From the NCBI GenBank assembly GCA_031273385.1, contig JAISRY010000207.1:1-12906 (forward strand): a stretch of DNA of 12,906 bases, given 5' to 3'. Positions 1 to 6,720 of this stretch are shown piece by piece; position 1 is the stretch's first letter, and the number at the start of each line of letters is the position of its first letter. Below the pieces are notes generated by a model. It made no database searches and was not told the DNA's origin. It worked only from the letters and a program-made list of their open reading frames with translations. This DNA is from Tannerellaceae bacterium (GTDB lineage Bacteria; Bacteroidota; Bacteroidia; Bacteroidales; Tannerellaceae). Position numbers and translations under genes: made by a program.

Positions 1-603
1 CCATTCCCCGTTTTCGTAATACTTCCCCCGCTGGGTGATCTCGCGGATATTGATTTCGGGATTGAAATTGGTGGCGAACGCCTTATGATGGTCGCCGGCA
101 TTGCAGTCGACGATATCCAACGCATGTATCTCATCAAAATAATGTTTGGCGGCATAGGCCGTAAATACGCCCGTCACGCCCGGATCGAAGCCGCATCCCA
201 AGATCGCCGTAATCCCCGCTTTCTCAAACCGTTCCTTGTATGCCCATTGCCAGCTGTACTGGTATTTGGCCTCATCCAGCGGCTCGTAATTGGCCGTATC
301 CAGGTAACTGACGCCACATGCCAGGCAAGCGTCCATAATGGACAGATCCTGGTAGGGCAACGCCAGGTTCACCACCAGGTCAGGCCGAAAGGCATTGAAC
401 AGCGCCACCAGTTCCTCCGTCTTATCGGCGTCCACCTGCGCGGTCTGCACCGGTATATTCCGGATACTTTCCGCGATCTTGTCCGCCTTACTTTTGGTAC
501 GGGTAGCGATCATGATATGGCTGAAAACCCCTACATTCATCGCAATCTTCTTCACTGCGACAGTGCTGACGCCTCCTGCGCCGATGACTAAAACTCTTCC
601 CAT
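1..603 (-). CDS. Saccharopine dehydrogenase / carboxynorspermidine synthase family protein (partial, N-terminal part)
   Basis: An open frame runs from an ATG at 603 to the left edge without a stop, giving the first 201 codons of the protein. It begins MGRVLVIGAGGVSTVAVKK, a Rossmann NAD(P)-binding glycine motif at about residues 7-12, followed by a dinucleotide-fold domain (ATRTKSKADKIAE) and the segment LGCGFDPGVTGVF that is typical of the LYS1/COG1748 family. Family members of roughly 390-400 residues in Bacteroidales are usually annotated as saccharopine dehydrogenase or carboxynorspermidine synthase. The latter condenses aspartate semialdehyde with a diamine, using NADPH, in the alternative spermidine/norspermidine route. 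I infer the polyamine role from the family. Lysine metabolism cannot be excluded without the C-terminal half and the neighbouring genes. The protein has no signal peptide and should be cytosolic. A TATATTTG box lies just upstream. Confidence 0.85.
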   Translation of the reverse strand, partial: MGRVLVIGAGGVSTVAVKKIAMNVGVFSHIMIATRTKSKADKIAESIRNIPVQTAQVDADKTEELVALFNAFRPDLVVNLALPYQDLSIMDACLACGVSYLDTANYEPLDEAKYQYSWQWAYKERFEKAGITAILGCGFDPGVTGVFTAYAAKHYFDEIHALDIVDCNAGDHHKAFATNFNPEINIREITQRGKYYENGEW

Positions 604-646
604 TGCTATTAACAGAATTGCAAGATTATTGAAATGAAATAAATGA

Positions 647-654
647 CAAATATA
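647..654 (-). promoter_or_regulatory. Candidate -7 box for the LYS1-family gene
   Basis: Read on the minus strand this is TATATTTG, an exact match to the Bacteroidota sigma-70 -7 consensus TAnnTTTG. It lies about 43 nt before the ATG at 603. I do not see a clear TTG-type -33 element at the usual distance, so the assignment rests on the -7 box and its position. Confidence 0.5.
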
Positions 655-674
655 AGCAAAGAACGATTAACTAT

Positions 675-869
675 TCACACGATTCCCGCTAAATATGAAA
701 AAAGGTAGGGGTTTTCCCGTAGGTCGTCGAGATACCTTTTCAGCGCATGGCCGATGTTGGTTTTCAATTCCTCAACGCTTTCGCCCTGCGTATACACAAG
801 GGGTAACTCTTTCAACCGCCCGATAAGAACGCCATTTCGCCCTTCTTTCACAATCATCGTATATTTCAT
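675..869 (-). CDS. Solitary HicB-like antitoxin-fold protein
   Basis: This 64-codon gene starts MKYTMIVKEGRNGVLIGRL and continues ELPLVYTQGESVEELKTNIGHALKRYLDDL. That is the pattern of the HicB partial RNase-H-like fold: an N-terminal beta strand, a central P-x-x-x-(T/S)-Q-G-x-(T/S) turn, then a helix of the EEL..NI..AL..YL type. The protein stops after this fold, so there is no C-terminal ribbon-helix-helix or HTH DNA-binding domain. In HicAB systems HicB neutralises the mRNA-cleaving toxin HicA, which is normally encoded immediately next to it. Here no HicA-like ORF (small, with the G(S/D)HH motif) is visible on either side: 604-674 is too short and 870-1300 is repeat DNA. The gene is therefore an orphan, perhaps a remnant or a stand-alone regulator. 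Its function is not shown by the sequence. Confidence 0.7.
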   Translation of the reverse strand: MKYTMIVKEGRNGVLIGRLKELPLVYTQGESVEELKTNIGHALKRYLDDLRENPYLFSYLAGIV

Positions 870-893
870 CGCTCGTCATTCTAATTTCGACCG

Positions 894-901
894 CGAAGAT
901 A
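894..901 (-). promoter_or_regulatory. Candidate -7 box for the HicB-like gene
   Basis: The minus-strand reading is TATCTTCG, one mismatch from TAnnTTTG, with an implied leader of about 18 nt before the ATG at 869. A T-rich stretch with TTG lies about 15 bp further upstream, shorter than the usual spacing. The call is weak to moderate. Confidence 0.35.
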
Positions 902-975
902 CATCTTTTTCCGAAACAAAAAACCCGCCCACTCATTTTGATCCCCATTTTCCCCCTCCGATCGCAAGGGCAGAA

Positions 976-1080
976 AAGGAGCTAAAGAAGTTTAAGGAGC
1001 TAAAGGAGAGTTTAAGAAGGAGTTTGTTTTAGCCACCTCTTAAGCCTCTTAGCCCCTTAAATCTCTTAAGCCCCTTAAGT
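976..1080. repeat. Degenerate A/G-rich repeat followed by a C/T-rich inverted counterpart
   Basis: The segment at about 976-1020 repeats units such as AAGGAGCTAAAG and AGTTTAAG, all purine-rich around TTTAA or CTAAA. The segment at about 1036-1080 repeats CTCTTAAG and CCCCTTAA, which read as their approximate reverse complement. The two arms could form a long imperfect stem around a short spacer at 1021-1035. The region lies between divergent genes and shows no credible coding capacity: the only frame across it reads as low-complexity Lys/Glu/Leu. I interpret it as a degenerate intergenic repeat. Confidence 0.6.
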
Positions 1081-1093
1081 CAAAAGAGCCCCC

Positions 1094-1193
1094 AAATAGC
1101 TCCCGTCCGAAAAAAAATAGCTCCCGTCCCATTTGAAATAGGTCGGGAGCAATTTGAAATAGGTCGGGAGCTATTTGAAAATAGGTCGGGAGC
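1094..1193. repeat. Five-copy 15-bp element in both orientations
   Basis: The unit is GGWCGGGAGCWATTT. Two copies lie on the minus strand, seen as AAATAGCTCCCGTCC at 1094-1108 and 1115-1129. Three lie on the plus strand, starting at 1141, 1162 and 1184. Plus-strand copies are separated by about 21 bp and share the lead-in ATTTGAAATA (ATTTGAAAATA in the last). The second minus copy and the first plus copy form a 10-bp stem (GCTCCCGTCC with GGTCGGGAGC, one mismatch) around an 11-nt loop. The array sits between the divergent HicB-like gene and pdxB. It could be a repeat-element array, a multi-site operator or a structured RNA; the sequence alone does not decide. Confidence 0.75.
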
Positions 1194-1259
1194 AATCTAC
1201 AGATAATGTTAGCTCTCTACGAGAGCCATTGCTGATATCACCGAAATATCATGGTTTGT

Positions 1260-1293
1260 TTTGTAGCAGAGTAGAGAAAAAGCTGTACCTTTC
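1260..1293 (+). promoter_or_regulatory. Candidate promoter for pdxB
   Basis: TTTG at 1260-1263 (-33-like) and TACCTTTC at 1286-1293 (one mismatch to TAnnTTTG) are separated by 22 bp. The implied start near 1300 gives a leader of about 20 nt to the ATG at 1320. The box is imperfect, so confidence is limited. The non-coding stretch 870-1319 contains only this, the HicB promoter box and the two repeat arrays. Confidence 0.35.
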
Positions 1294-1319
1294 TGCTCTT
1301 TTTGACAATGAGCGGAATG

Positions 1320-2432
1320 ATGAAAATAGTGGTGGACAGGACTATTCCTTATTTGAAAGGGGTTGTTGAGGCGTTTGCGGAGGTGAGGTATCTTTCTGCG
1401 GCGGAGTTTACGGCGCAGAATGTGCGGGAGGCGGATGTGTTGATTGTCCGCAGCGTGGAGAAATGTACGGCGGAACTGTTGGAGAATAGCCGGGTGAAGC
1501 TGATTGCGACGGCTACCATCGGTTTTGACCATATTGATACGGCCTATTGCGAGGCGGCGGGGATTGCGTGGCGGAATGCGCCGGGGAGCAATGCGGCTTC
1601 CGTTGCGCAGTACGTTGCGGCTACCCTGGTGGCTACCTCCCTGTTGAGGCGGGAGCCGTTGAAAGGGAAAACGGTCGGGATTGTCGGCGTGGGGCATGTC
1701 GGGCGGCAGGTGGAGAGGGTCTGCGCCGCCCTTGGCCTGCGGATTTTGCGTAACGATCCGCCGCGTGCCGAGGCGGAGGGGGAGGACGGTTTCGTGTCGC
1801 TTGATGTCATTGCGGAGGAGGCGGATATCATTAGCTTTCATACCCCTTTGGTGACAAAAGGAAAACATGCGACCTATCACCTGGCGGGCGGGGATTTTTT
1901 CCGCCGTTTGAAGAAGATGCCCTGGCTGATCAATACCGCACGCGGAGCGGTACACGATACGGCGGCGCTGCTGGATGCCAAAAAGAGGGGATGGGCCGGC
2001 GAACTGATTCTCGATTGCTGGGAAAACGAGCCGGAGGTGAACCGCGAGCTACTCGGCCTGGCCACGATCGCCACGCCGCATATCGCCGGATTTTCGGCGG
2101 ACGGAAAGGCGAACGCCTCGCGTATGTGCCTCGAAAACATCGGGGACTTTTTCCATATTAATATAGAAAAAGCAGGGAAGATCACGCCTTTGCCCCCCAG
2201 GGAGCCGGTCGTCGATATGAAGAGGTTTAAGGAATATAGGGTGGAGCAGGCCATCTTATCTGCGTTCAACCCTGCCGCTGTGGATCGGGCTTTCCGTGAA
2301 AACCCCTCCGCTTTCGAACGGTTTCGCGCCCACTATGACTATCCGCGGGAATACCCGGCCTATACCGTCATCCATGCAACGGAAGAGGAGGCCGCTTTGC
2401 TCGCACGATTGGGGTTTCGAATAGGGCTATGA
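1320..2432 (+). CDS. pdxB: Erythronate-4-phosphate dehydrogenase
   Basis: PdxB oxidises 4-phospho-D-erythronate to 2-oxo-3-hydroxy-4-phosphobutanoate, the second step of the DXP-dependent route to pyridoxal 5'-phosphate, in the cytosol. The protein of 370 residues belongs to the D-2-hydroxyacid dehydrogenase family. It has an N-terminal catalytic part starting MKIVVDRTIPY, an NAD-binding GIVGVGHVG at residues 120-128, and the catalytic trio Arg208 (TARGAV), Glu237 (ENEPEV) and His254 (TPHIAGF). The C-terminal PdxB dimerisation domain follows (about 290-370, MKRFKEYRVEQAILSAFNP). In-frame starts also exist at 1302 (TTG), 1308 and 1317. I chose 1320 because it gives the family's MKI(L/V)VD start and places the catalytic residues where I recall them in E. 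coli PdxB. Its stop overlaps the end of the convergent peptidase gene by 6 bp, leaving no room for a terminator between them. Confidence 0.95.
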   Translation: MKIVVDRTIPYLKGVVEAFAEVRYLSAAEFTAQNVREADVLIVRSVEKCTAELLENSRVKLIATATIGFDHIDTAYCEAAGIAWRNAPGSNAASVAQYVAATLVATSLLRREPLKGKTVGIVGVGHVGRQVERVCAALGLRILRNDPPRAEAEGEDGFVSLDVIAEEADIISFHTPLVTKGKHATYHLAGGDFFRRLKKMPWLINTARGAVHDTAALLDAKKRGWAGELILDCWENEPEVNRELLGLATIATPHIAGFSADGKANASRMCLENIGDFFHINIEKAGKITPLPPREPVVDMKRFKEYRVEQAILSAFNPAAVDRAFRENPSAFERFRAHYDYPREYPAYTVIHATEEEAALLARLGFRIGL

Positions 2433-3611
2433 ACACTTGAGCTTGCGCCCCAGTTTCAGTATGGTCGTTTGGTTTATATTGTTCAGTTCGCACAGCCTGG
2501 CAACGGTCGTCCCGTATCTTTTGGCAATGGTGCTTAGCGTCTCTCCCTTTCTGATCTGATGGGTGATCGGCCCCTGTTCGACGGTGGTTTTAACCGGTTC
2601 GGCGGCGGCGGGTTTGGGTTTGGCCTCGTTGGCCGCTTTGCTTGTCTTTACCGGTGCGCCGCCGACGCTGCACCGCAACGCCTGCCCGACCCGTAAGGTG
2701 GCGGTCGTTTTCAGTCCGTTCAGCTTGCACAATTGCCCGACGGTTGTCCCGTAAAGGCGGGCGACCTTACCCAGCGTATCCCCTTTCTTGACGCGGTGAT
2801 ACACCAGTTGGTTTTCAGAGGAGGTATAGATATTGCTGTTGCGCCCATTGATCTTTACGTTGCGGAAGACATACTTGTCCTGATGCGGCACGCCGTTTTC
2901 AAAGTCGATAATATCGGCAGGGTTGAGGGCTTGCCCCAGGAAGCGCGTTTCGAAATGGAGATGCGAGCCTGTCGAACGCCCCGTATTTCCGCCCAGGGCG
3001 ATGGCGTCCCCCGCTTTGACGATGTCATCGACGCCGACTAAGAAACGGGACAAATGGCCGTAAACGGTTTCCAGCCCGTTCGGGTGGCGGATCACCAGGT
3101 AGTTGCCATACCCGCGGCGTTCAAAATTGCGGATACGTACTTTCCCCGAAAAGGCGGCGCGGATGGTATCGCCGATCTGCACTTTCAGGTCGATGCCCCG
3201 ATGCATACGGCGGCGGCGCGGCCCATATTTAGAGGTCACTTTCAGCTCGCCGGTGATTAAAGGGAGAATAAATGTAGAGCAGTCTATTTCGCACGAATCG
3301 GGAAAGGTCGCATGTTCGTCGCTCCGGAAAGGGTCTACCCATCGGGTGTCCCAGTTCGACCCGTACAGCTCGTCGGCAGGAAACAAAAGATCCTCTTCCT
3401 CTTCCAGCAGCATATCCTCCAGCAGGGTTAATTTCTCCGACAGGATCTCTTTCTTAATGCCGACCCTGTCGGCCATCAAGACAGAAATCCGCTCGTCCAA
3501 TAATTTCACTTGATTAGAAATCGTCTGTTTTGCAGGGTCTTCCGCTTTTGCTGTTAATACTATAAAGGCAGTGCAGCAGGTCAGGAAAAGTGACGCTATA
3601 TTATTTCTCAT
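2427..3611 (-). CDS. Secreted M23 family metallopeptidase with two C-terminal LysM domains
   Basis: A 394-residue protein with a signal peptide (about residues 1-23, ending TAKA). A charged, probably coiled-coil stretch (about 30-75) follows. The M23/LytM zinc peptidase domain (about 115-225) has the metal ligands H137 and D141 (HRGID), H185 (YGHLS) and the HLH pair at 217-219. Two LysM modules follow (about 271-314, YHRVKKGDTLGKVARLYGTT, and 350-393, HQIRKGETLSTIAKRYGTT), joined by an Ala/Lys/Pro-rich linker. LysM binds peptidoglycan glycan, and an intact HxxxD...HxH set predicts active endopeptidase function on stem peptides. It therefore probably remodels cell wall in the periplasm, like NlpD/MepM-type enzymes, although NlpD itself lacks the catalytic residues. 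Its gene is monocistronic by appearance and has its own candidate promoter. Confidence 0.92.
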   Translation of the reverse strand: MRNNIASLFLTCCTAFIVLTAKAEDPAKQTISNQVKLLDERISVLMADRVGIKKEILSEKLTLLEDMLLEEEEDLLFPADELYGSNWDTRWVDPFRSDEHATFPDSCEIDCSTFILPLITGELKVTSKYGPRRRRMHRGIDLKVQIGDTIRAAFSGKVRIRNFERRGYGNYLVIRHPNGLETVYGHLSRFLVGVDDIVKAGDAIALGGNTGRSTGSHLHFETRFLGQALNPADIIDFENGVPHQDKYVFRNVKINGRNSNIYTSSENQLVYHRVKKGDTLGKVARLYGTTVGQLCKLNGLKTTATLRVGQALRCSVGGAPVKTSKAANEAKPKPAAAEPVKTTVEQGPITHQIRKGETLSTIAKRYGTTVARLCELNNINQTTILKLGRKLKCS

Positions 3612-3636
3612 TGATTCTATTTTTCATTAAACCGTT

Positions 3637-3667
3637 CAAATATCGTAATTTATAAAGAAAGAGCCAA
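3637..3667 (-). promoter_or_regulatory. Candidate promoter for the M23/LysM peptidase gene
   Basis: On the minus strand GATATTTG (3637-3644 on the plus coordinates, one mismatch to TAnnTTTG) is preceded 20 bp upstream by TTG near 3665-3667. The implied leader to the ATG at 3611 is about 19 nt. Position and spacing fit a Bacteroidota housekeeping promoter. Confidence 0.5.
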
Positions 3668-3672
3668 GACAT

Positions 3673-3703
3673 TGTGCAAAAAACTGCACATATATGTTGT
3701 ACA
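3673..3703. other. Cluster of small palindromes between recG and the M23 gene
   Basis: TGTGCA at 3673-3678 and TGCACA at 3685-3690 form a perfect 6-bp stem around AAAAAC. Immediately beside it are the perfect palindromes ACATATATGT (3688-3697) and TGTACA (3698-3703). The cluster is just downstream of the recG stop and just upstream of the M23 promoter. It could be a weak terminator for the recG transcript or an operator. There is no strong U-tract, so I make no firm call. Confidence 0.35.
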
Positions 3704-3708
3704 GCATA

Positions 3709-5805
3709 TCAGCTGATCAATCCCCAGTTGATCTTTTGTGAGAAGAGCGCTTTCAGCCTTTCGTTCAATATCCGGTAGGTTTCGGAGGACAGTTCAGGGT
3801 CTTTGTTCAATATTTCCTGCGCTATGTCGCGGGCGTATTGGAGGATTTGGCCGTCGGCGGAGAGGTCGGCTATTTTCAGGTCAATGCCCATGCCGCTCTG
3901 TTGGGTGCCCTCCATATCGCCGTGCCCGCGCAGGCGCAGGTCGGCTTCGGCTATTTCAAAGCCGTTGGTGGTCTGTACCATAATCTCGAGCCGGCGGCGG
4001 GTTTCGTTGCTCAGTTTGTAGGACGACACGAGGATGCAGTAGGACTGCTCCGTCCCCCGCCCGACCCGTCCGCGCAGCTGATGCAGCTGGGAAAGGCCGA
4101 ACCGTTCGGCGCTTTCGATCACCATCACGGAGGCGTTGGGGACGTTGACGCCGACCTCGATAACGGTGGTCGCCATCAGTATCTGCGCCTCGCCGGAGAC
4201 AAACTTCTGCATTTCGGCCTCTTTCTCTTTGGCTTTCATCCGGCCATGCACCATGCAGACGGTGTATTCGGGGAAGACCTCCTGAAAGAGGGCGAATCCC
4301 TCTTCCAGATCCTTATAATCCAGCTTTTCGCTCCCCTCGATCAGGGGGTAGACCACATAAACCTGGTGCCCGAGGCGGATCTCTTTCCGGAGGAAGTCGT
4401 ACAGTTGGGCTTTCTTATTGTCGTAGCGGTGAAGCGTTTGGATCGGTTTCCGGCCGGGGGGAAGCTCGTCGATGACGGAGACGTCAAGGTCGCCATACAG
4501 CGTCATGGCCAGGGTGCGGGGAATCGGGGTGGCCGTCATCACCAGCACGTGGGGAACCTGCGCGTTCTTTTTCCACAGGCGCGCACGCTGCTCGACGCCG
4601 AAGCGGTGCTGCTCGTCGATAATCGCCAGCCCGAGCGACGAGAACGTGACGGTCTCTTCGATCAGGGCATGCGTCCCGATCACGATATGGATCTCCCCTT
4701 TTGCGATGGCGGGGAGAATCCGTTCGCGCTCCTTTTTTTTTGTCGAGCCGGTCAGCAGCGCCACGCGGATATCCATGCCGTTGAGGAAAGCCATGATGGT
4801 GGCATAGTGCTGGTTGGCCAGGATCTCGGTCGGCGCCATCATGCAGGCCTGGTAGCGGTTGTCGATGGCCAGCAGCATCGCCAGGAGCGCGACCAGCGTC
4901 TTCCCGCTGCCGACGTCGCCCTGCAGCAGGCGGTTCATCTGCCGGCCACTGCCCATGTCGGCGCGTATTTCGCGGACGACGCGCTTTTGCGCCTCCGTCA
5001 GTTCAAAGGGGAGGTAACGGCTGTAGAACGTATTGAAGCTCTGCCCGACGGAAGCGAACACAAGCCCTTTCAGCTTTAGTTTCCGGTAGGTCGCCGTACG
5101 GAGGATGTTCAATTGGATGAAGAAAAGCTCTTCAAACTTCAGCCGCAGCTGTGCGCTCTTCAGCTTCTCGACCGATTCGGGGAAATGGATATGGCGTATG
5201 GCATCGCTCATCGACACCATTTTTGTCCGTTTCAGCAGCTCCTGGGGGAGGGTTTCGGGAAGCTCCCAGCCCAACCCGCTGAGGAGGGTATATTGCAGGT
5301 TTTGTATCGCCCGGGAGTTGAGGAACGACTTTTTCATCCTTTCCGTCGTATTGTAAAAGGGGGTCAGCCCGCCCGCCACCTGCCCGGCCTGTTCGACGGG
5401 GTCGATGTCGGGGTGCGGGATGTTGTAGGAATAGCCGAACTCCACCGGTTTGCCGAAGACGATATACTCCCGACCGGTGGTATACTTGTCTTTCACAAAG
5501 GCCAGCCCCTTAAACCAGACCAGGTCGACCACGCCCGTCCCGTCCGAGAAATGCGCCACCAACCGTTTGCTGCGCCCCTCCCCCAGGGTGTCGAAAGAGA
5601 GGATACGCCCTTTCAGCTGGATATGGGGCATGTTGCTGTTCACCTCCGCGACGGTATAAAAGCGGCTCCGGTCGATGTATTTGTAGGGGAAATAGAATAG
5701 CAGATCCTCGTAGGAGGCGATTCCGGCCTCTTTCTGCAGAATCTCCGCCTTTTTCGGGCCGACGCCGGGCAGATAGACGATGGATCGTTTGTTAAGATCA
5801 GGCAT
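3709..5805 (-). CDS. recG: ATP-dependent DNA helicase RecG
   Basis: RecG remodels stalled replication forks and branch-migrates Holliday junctions. The 698-residue protein has the normal family length. An N-terminal helix-hairpin-like start (LPGVGPKKAEILQ, residues 12-24) leads into the OB-fold wedge domain (about 60-130). The superfamily 2 helicase core has Walker A GDVGSGKT (296-303), the DEQH box (397-400), TATPIPRT (424-431) and motif VI QLRGRVGRG (576-584). The RecG-specific C-terminal region includes GFEIAEADLRLRGHGDMEGTQQSG. All motifs are intact. The start ATG lies 15 bp after the ispD stop, so it is probably the last gene of the ispD/xseBA unit. Only small palindromes, with no strong terminator, follow it. 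Confidence 0.98.
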   Translation of the reverse strand: MPDLNKRSIVYLPGVGPKKAEILQKEAGIASYEDLLFYFPYKYIDRSRFYTVAEVNSNMPHIQLKGRILSFDTLGEGRSKRLVAHFSDGTGVVDLVWFKGLAFVKDKYTTGREYIVFGKPVEFGYSYNIPHPDIDPVEQAGQVAGGLTPFYNTTERMKKSFLNSRAIQNLQYTLLSGLGWELPETLPQELLKRTKMVSMSDAIRHIHFPESVEKLKSAQLRLKFEELFFIQLNILRTATYRKLKLKGLVFASVGQSFNTFYSRYLPFELTEAQKRVVREIRADMGSGRQMNRLLQGDVGSGKTLVALLAMLLAIDNRYQACMMAPTEILANQHYATIMAFLNGMDIRVALLTGSTKKKERERILPAIAKGEIHIVIGTHALIEETVTFSSLGLAIIDEQHRFGVEQRARLWKKNAQVPHVLVMTATPIPRTLAMTLYGDLDVSVIDELPPGRKPIQTLHRYDNKKAQLYDFLRKEIRLGHQVYVVYPLIEGSEKLDYKDLEEGFALFQEVFPEYTVCMVHGRMKAKEKEAEMQKFVSGEAQILMATTVIEVGVNVPNASVMVIESAERFGLSQLHQLRGRVGRGTEQSYCILVSSYKLSNETRRRLEIMVQTTNGFEIAEADLRLRGHGDMEGTQQSGMGIDLKIADLSADGQILQYARDIAQEILNKDPELSSETYRILNERLKALFSQKINWGLIS

Positions 5806-5820
5806 GGCCGGCGCCTCGGG

Positions 5821-6501
5821 TTAGGTACGGTTAGACAATAGCGTTTCTGCGACCAGCAGATCGAAAGGGTGGGTGATTTTGATGTTCTCCCTGTTACCGT
5901 CCACCGTCCGGATCGCCACCCCCGACGCCTCCACCACCGACGCGTCGTCGGTAAATTCCGGCTGGTAAGCCTGCCGGTATGCCTTTTTCAGGATCTCGGA
6001 ATGGAATACCTGCGGCGTTTGTACGATCCTGTACTGATGACGGTCGACCGGGCGGCTTCTCTCCTCTTCACCCCGTTCCAATTCCCGGAGCGACTCCGTC
6101 AGGGGGACGACCGGTATCGCTGCGCCGTATTGCCCGGCTTTGGTAAAACAGTCCTCAATGACCTGCGGGGCGACGAACGGGCGCACGCCGTCGTGTACCG
6201 CGACCAAGCCCTCCCCGGTGATCTGCCGCAGGCCGTTCCTCACCGACTCGAAGCGGGTTTCGCCCCCCTCGAACGTCCGGTGGGGGATGCCGCACTTCAA
6301 CTCCCCGCACGCCGTACGCCAATAGGATTCGTCGCCGCCGGGCAAAGCCACCAGGATCGCCGCCGAGGCATCCCATCGGTAAAACGTTTCCAACGTGTGC
6401 ATCAGCAGCGGTTTACCGGCTACCCGAATAAACTGCTTCGGCAAATCGCCTCCCATACGCCGGCCGCTTCCTCCGGCTACAATCAGGACATACCGCTTCA
6501 T
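5821..6501 (-). CDS. ispD: 2-C-methyl-D-erythritol 4-phosphate cytidylyltransferase
   Basis: IspD makes CDP-methylerythritol from MEP and CTP, the third step of the non-mevalonate isoprenoid pathway. The protein has 226 residues. It shows the CTP-binding glycine loop at the N terminus (VAGGSGRRMGGDLPKQF), the conserved VHDGVRPFV segment, QTPQVF, and the FTDDASVVEASG segment near the C terminus. I start it at the ATG at 6501, which shares one base with the xseB stop (TGATG). A GTG one codon earlier (6504) would make a 4-bp overlap instead. Either arrangement implies translational coupling to xseB. No ispF fusion is present. A homologous ribitol-5-phosphate cytidylyltransferase is an unlikely alternative, given the absence of other teichoic-type genes nearby. 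Confidence 0.95.
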   Translation of the reverse strand: MKRYVLIVAGGSGRRMGGDLPKQFIRVAGKPLLMHTLETFYRWDASAAILVALPGGDESYWRTACGELKCGIPHRTFEGGETRFESVRNGLRQITGEGLVAVHDGVRPFVAPQVIEDCFTKAGQYGAAIPVVPLTESLRELERGEEERSRPVDRHQYRIVQTPQVFHSEILKKAYRQAYQPEFTDDASVVEASGVAIRTVDGNRENIKITHPFDLLVAETLLSNRT

Positions 6502-6698
6502 CACTCCAACTCTTCCAGGATTTTCTTCACCTCTTCGTCCGTCTTGTACAGCTTGTCTTTGCAGAGCTTGATCAGCCGGGTGGCCTCTTTGACCTCCAGG
6601 GACAGGACGTCGACATCCAACTCGCCCTTTTCGATATGGGCTACTATCGCGCGAAGCTTCTCTACCGCTTCGTTATATGTTTCCTCTTTCTTTACCAT
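6501..6698 (-). CDS. xseB: Exodeoxyribonuclease VII small subunit
   Basis: A 65-residue helical protein, MVKKEETYNEAVEKLRAIV then HIEKGELDVDVLSLEVKEA and a Lys/Glu-rich tail, which is the typical XseB pattern (YxEAxxxLxxIVxxIExGExxLD...). Several copies bind the XseA coiled coil and are needed for activity of the enzyme, which degrades single-stranded DNA. Length is normal. It lies 22 bp downstream of xseA and its stop overlaps the ispD start, so the three genes are very likely co-transcribed. Confidence 0.95.
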   Translation of the reverse strand: MVKKEETYNEAVEKLRAIVAHIEKGELDVDVLSLEVKEATRLIKLCKDKLYKTDEEVKKILEELE

Positions 6699-6720
6699 AA
6701 ATGGTCTGTTTTTTTGCTTG

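Noticed and set aside
754..1032. A 92-codon plus-strand frame across the HicB gene and the A/G-rich repeat
   Set aside because: It is antisense to the HicB-like gene and its end is low-complexity Lys/Glu/Leu translated from the repeat, with no promoter or family signal.
1094..1193. The five-copy 15-bp array as a CRISPR array
   Set aside because: The repeats are too short, occur in both orientations, have spacers of 6-12 bp or shared sequence, and no cas gene is nearby.
1302..1319. Upstream in-frame starts for pdxB (TTG at 1302, ATG at 1308 and 1317)
   Set aside because: The family starts at MKI(L/V)VD. The ATG at 1320 gives this, and the catalytic residues then fall at the expected 208, 237 and 254.
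3838..5079. A 413-codon plus-strand frame inside recG
   Set aside because: It is a shadow of recG, created by GC-rich codon usage on the opposite strand. Its His/Gly/Asp-rich composition matches no family, whereas recG has all its helicase motifs.
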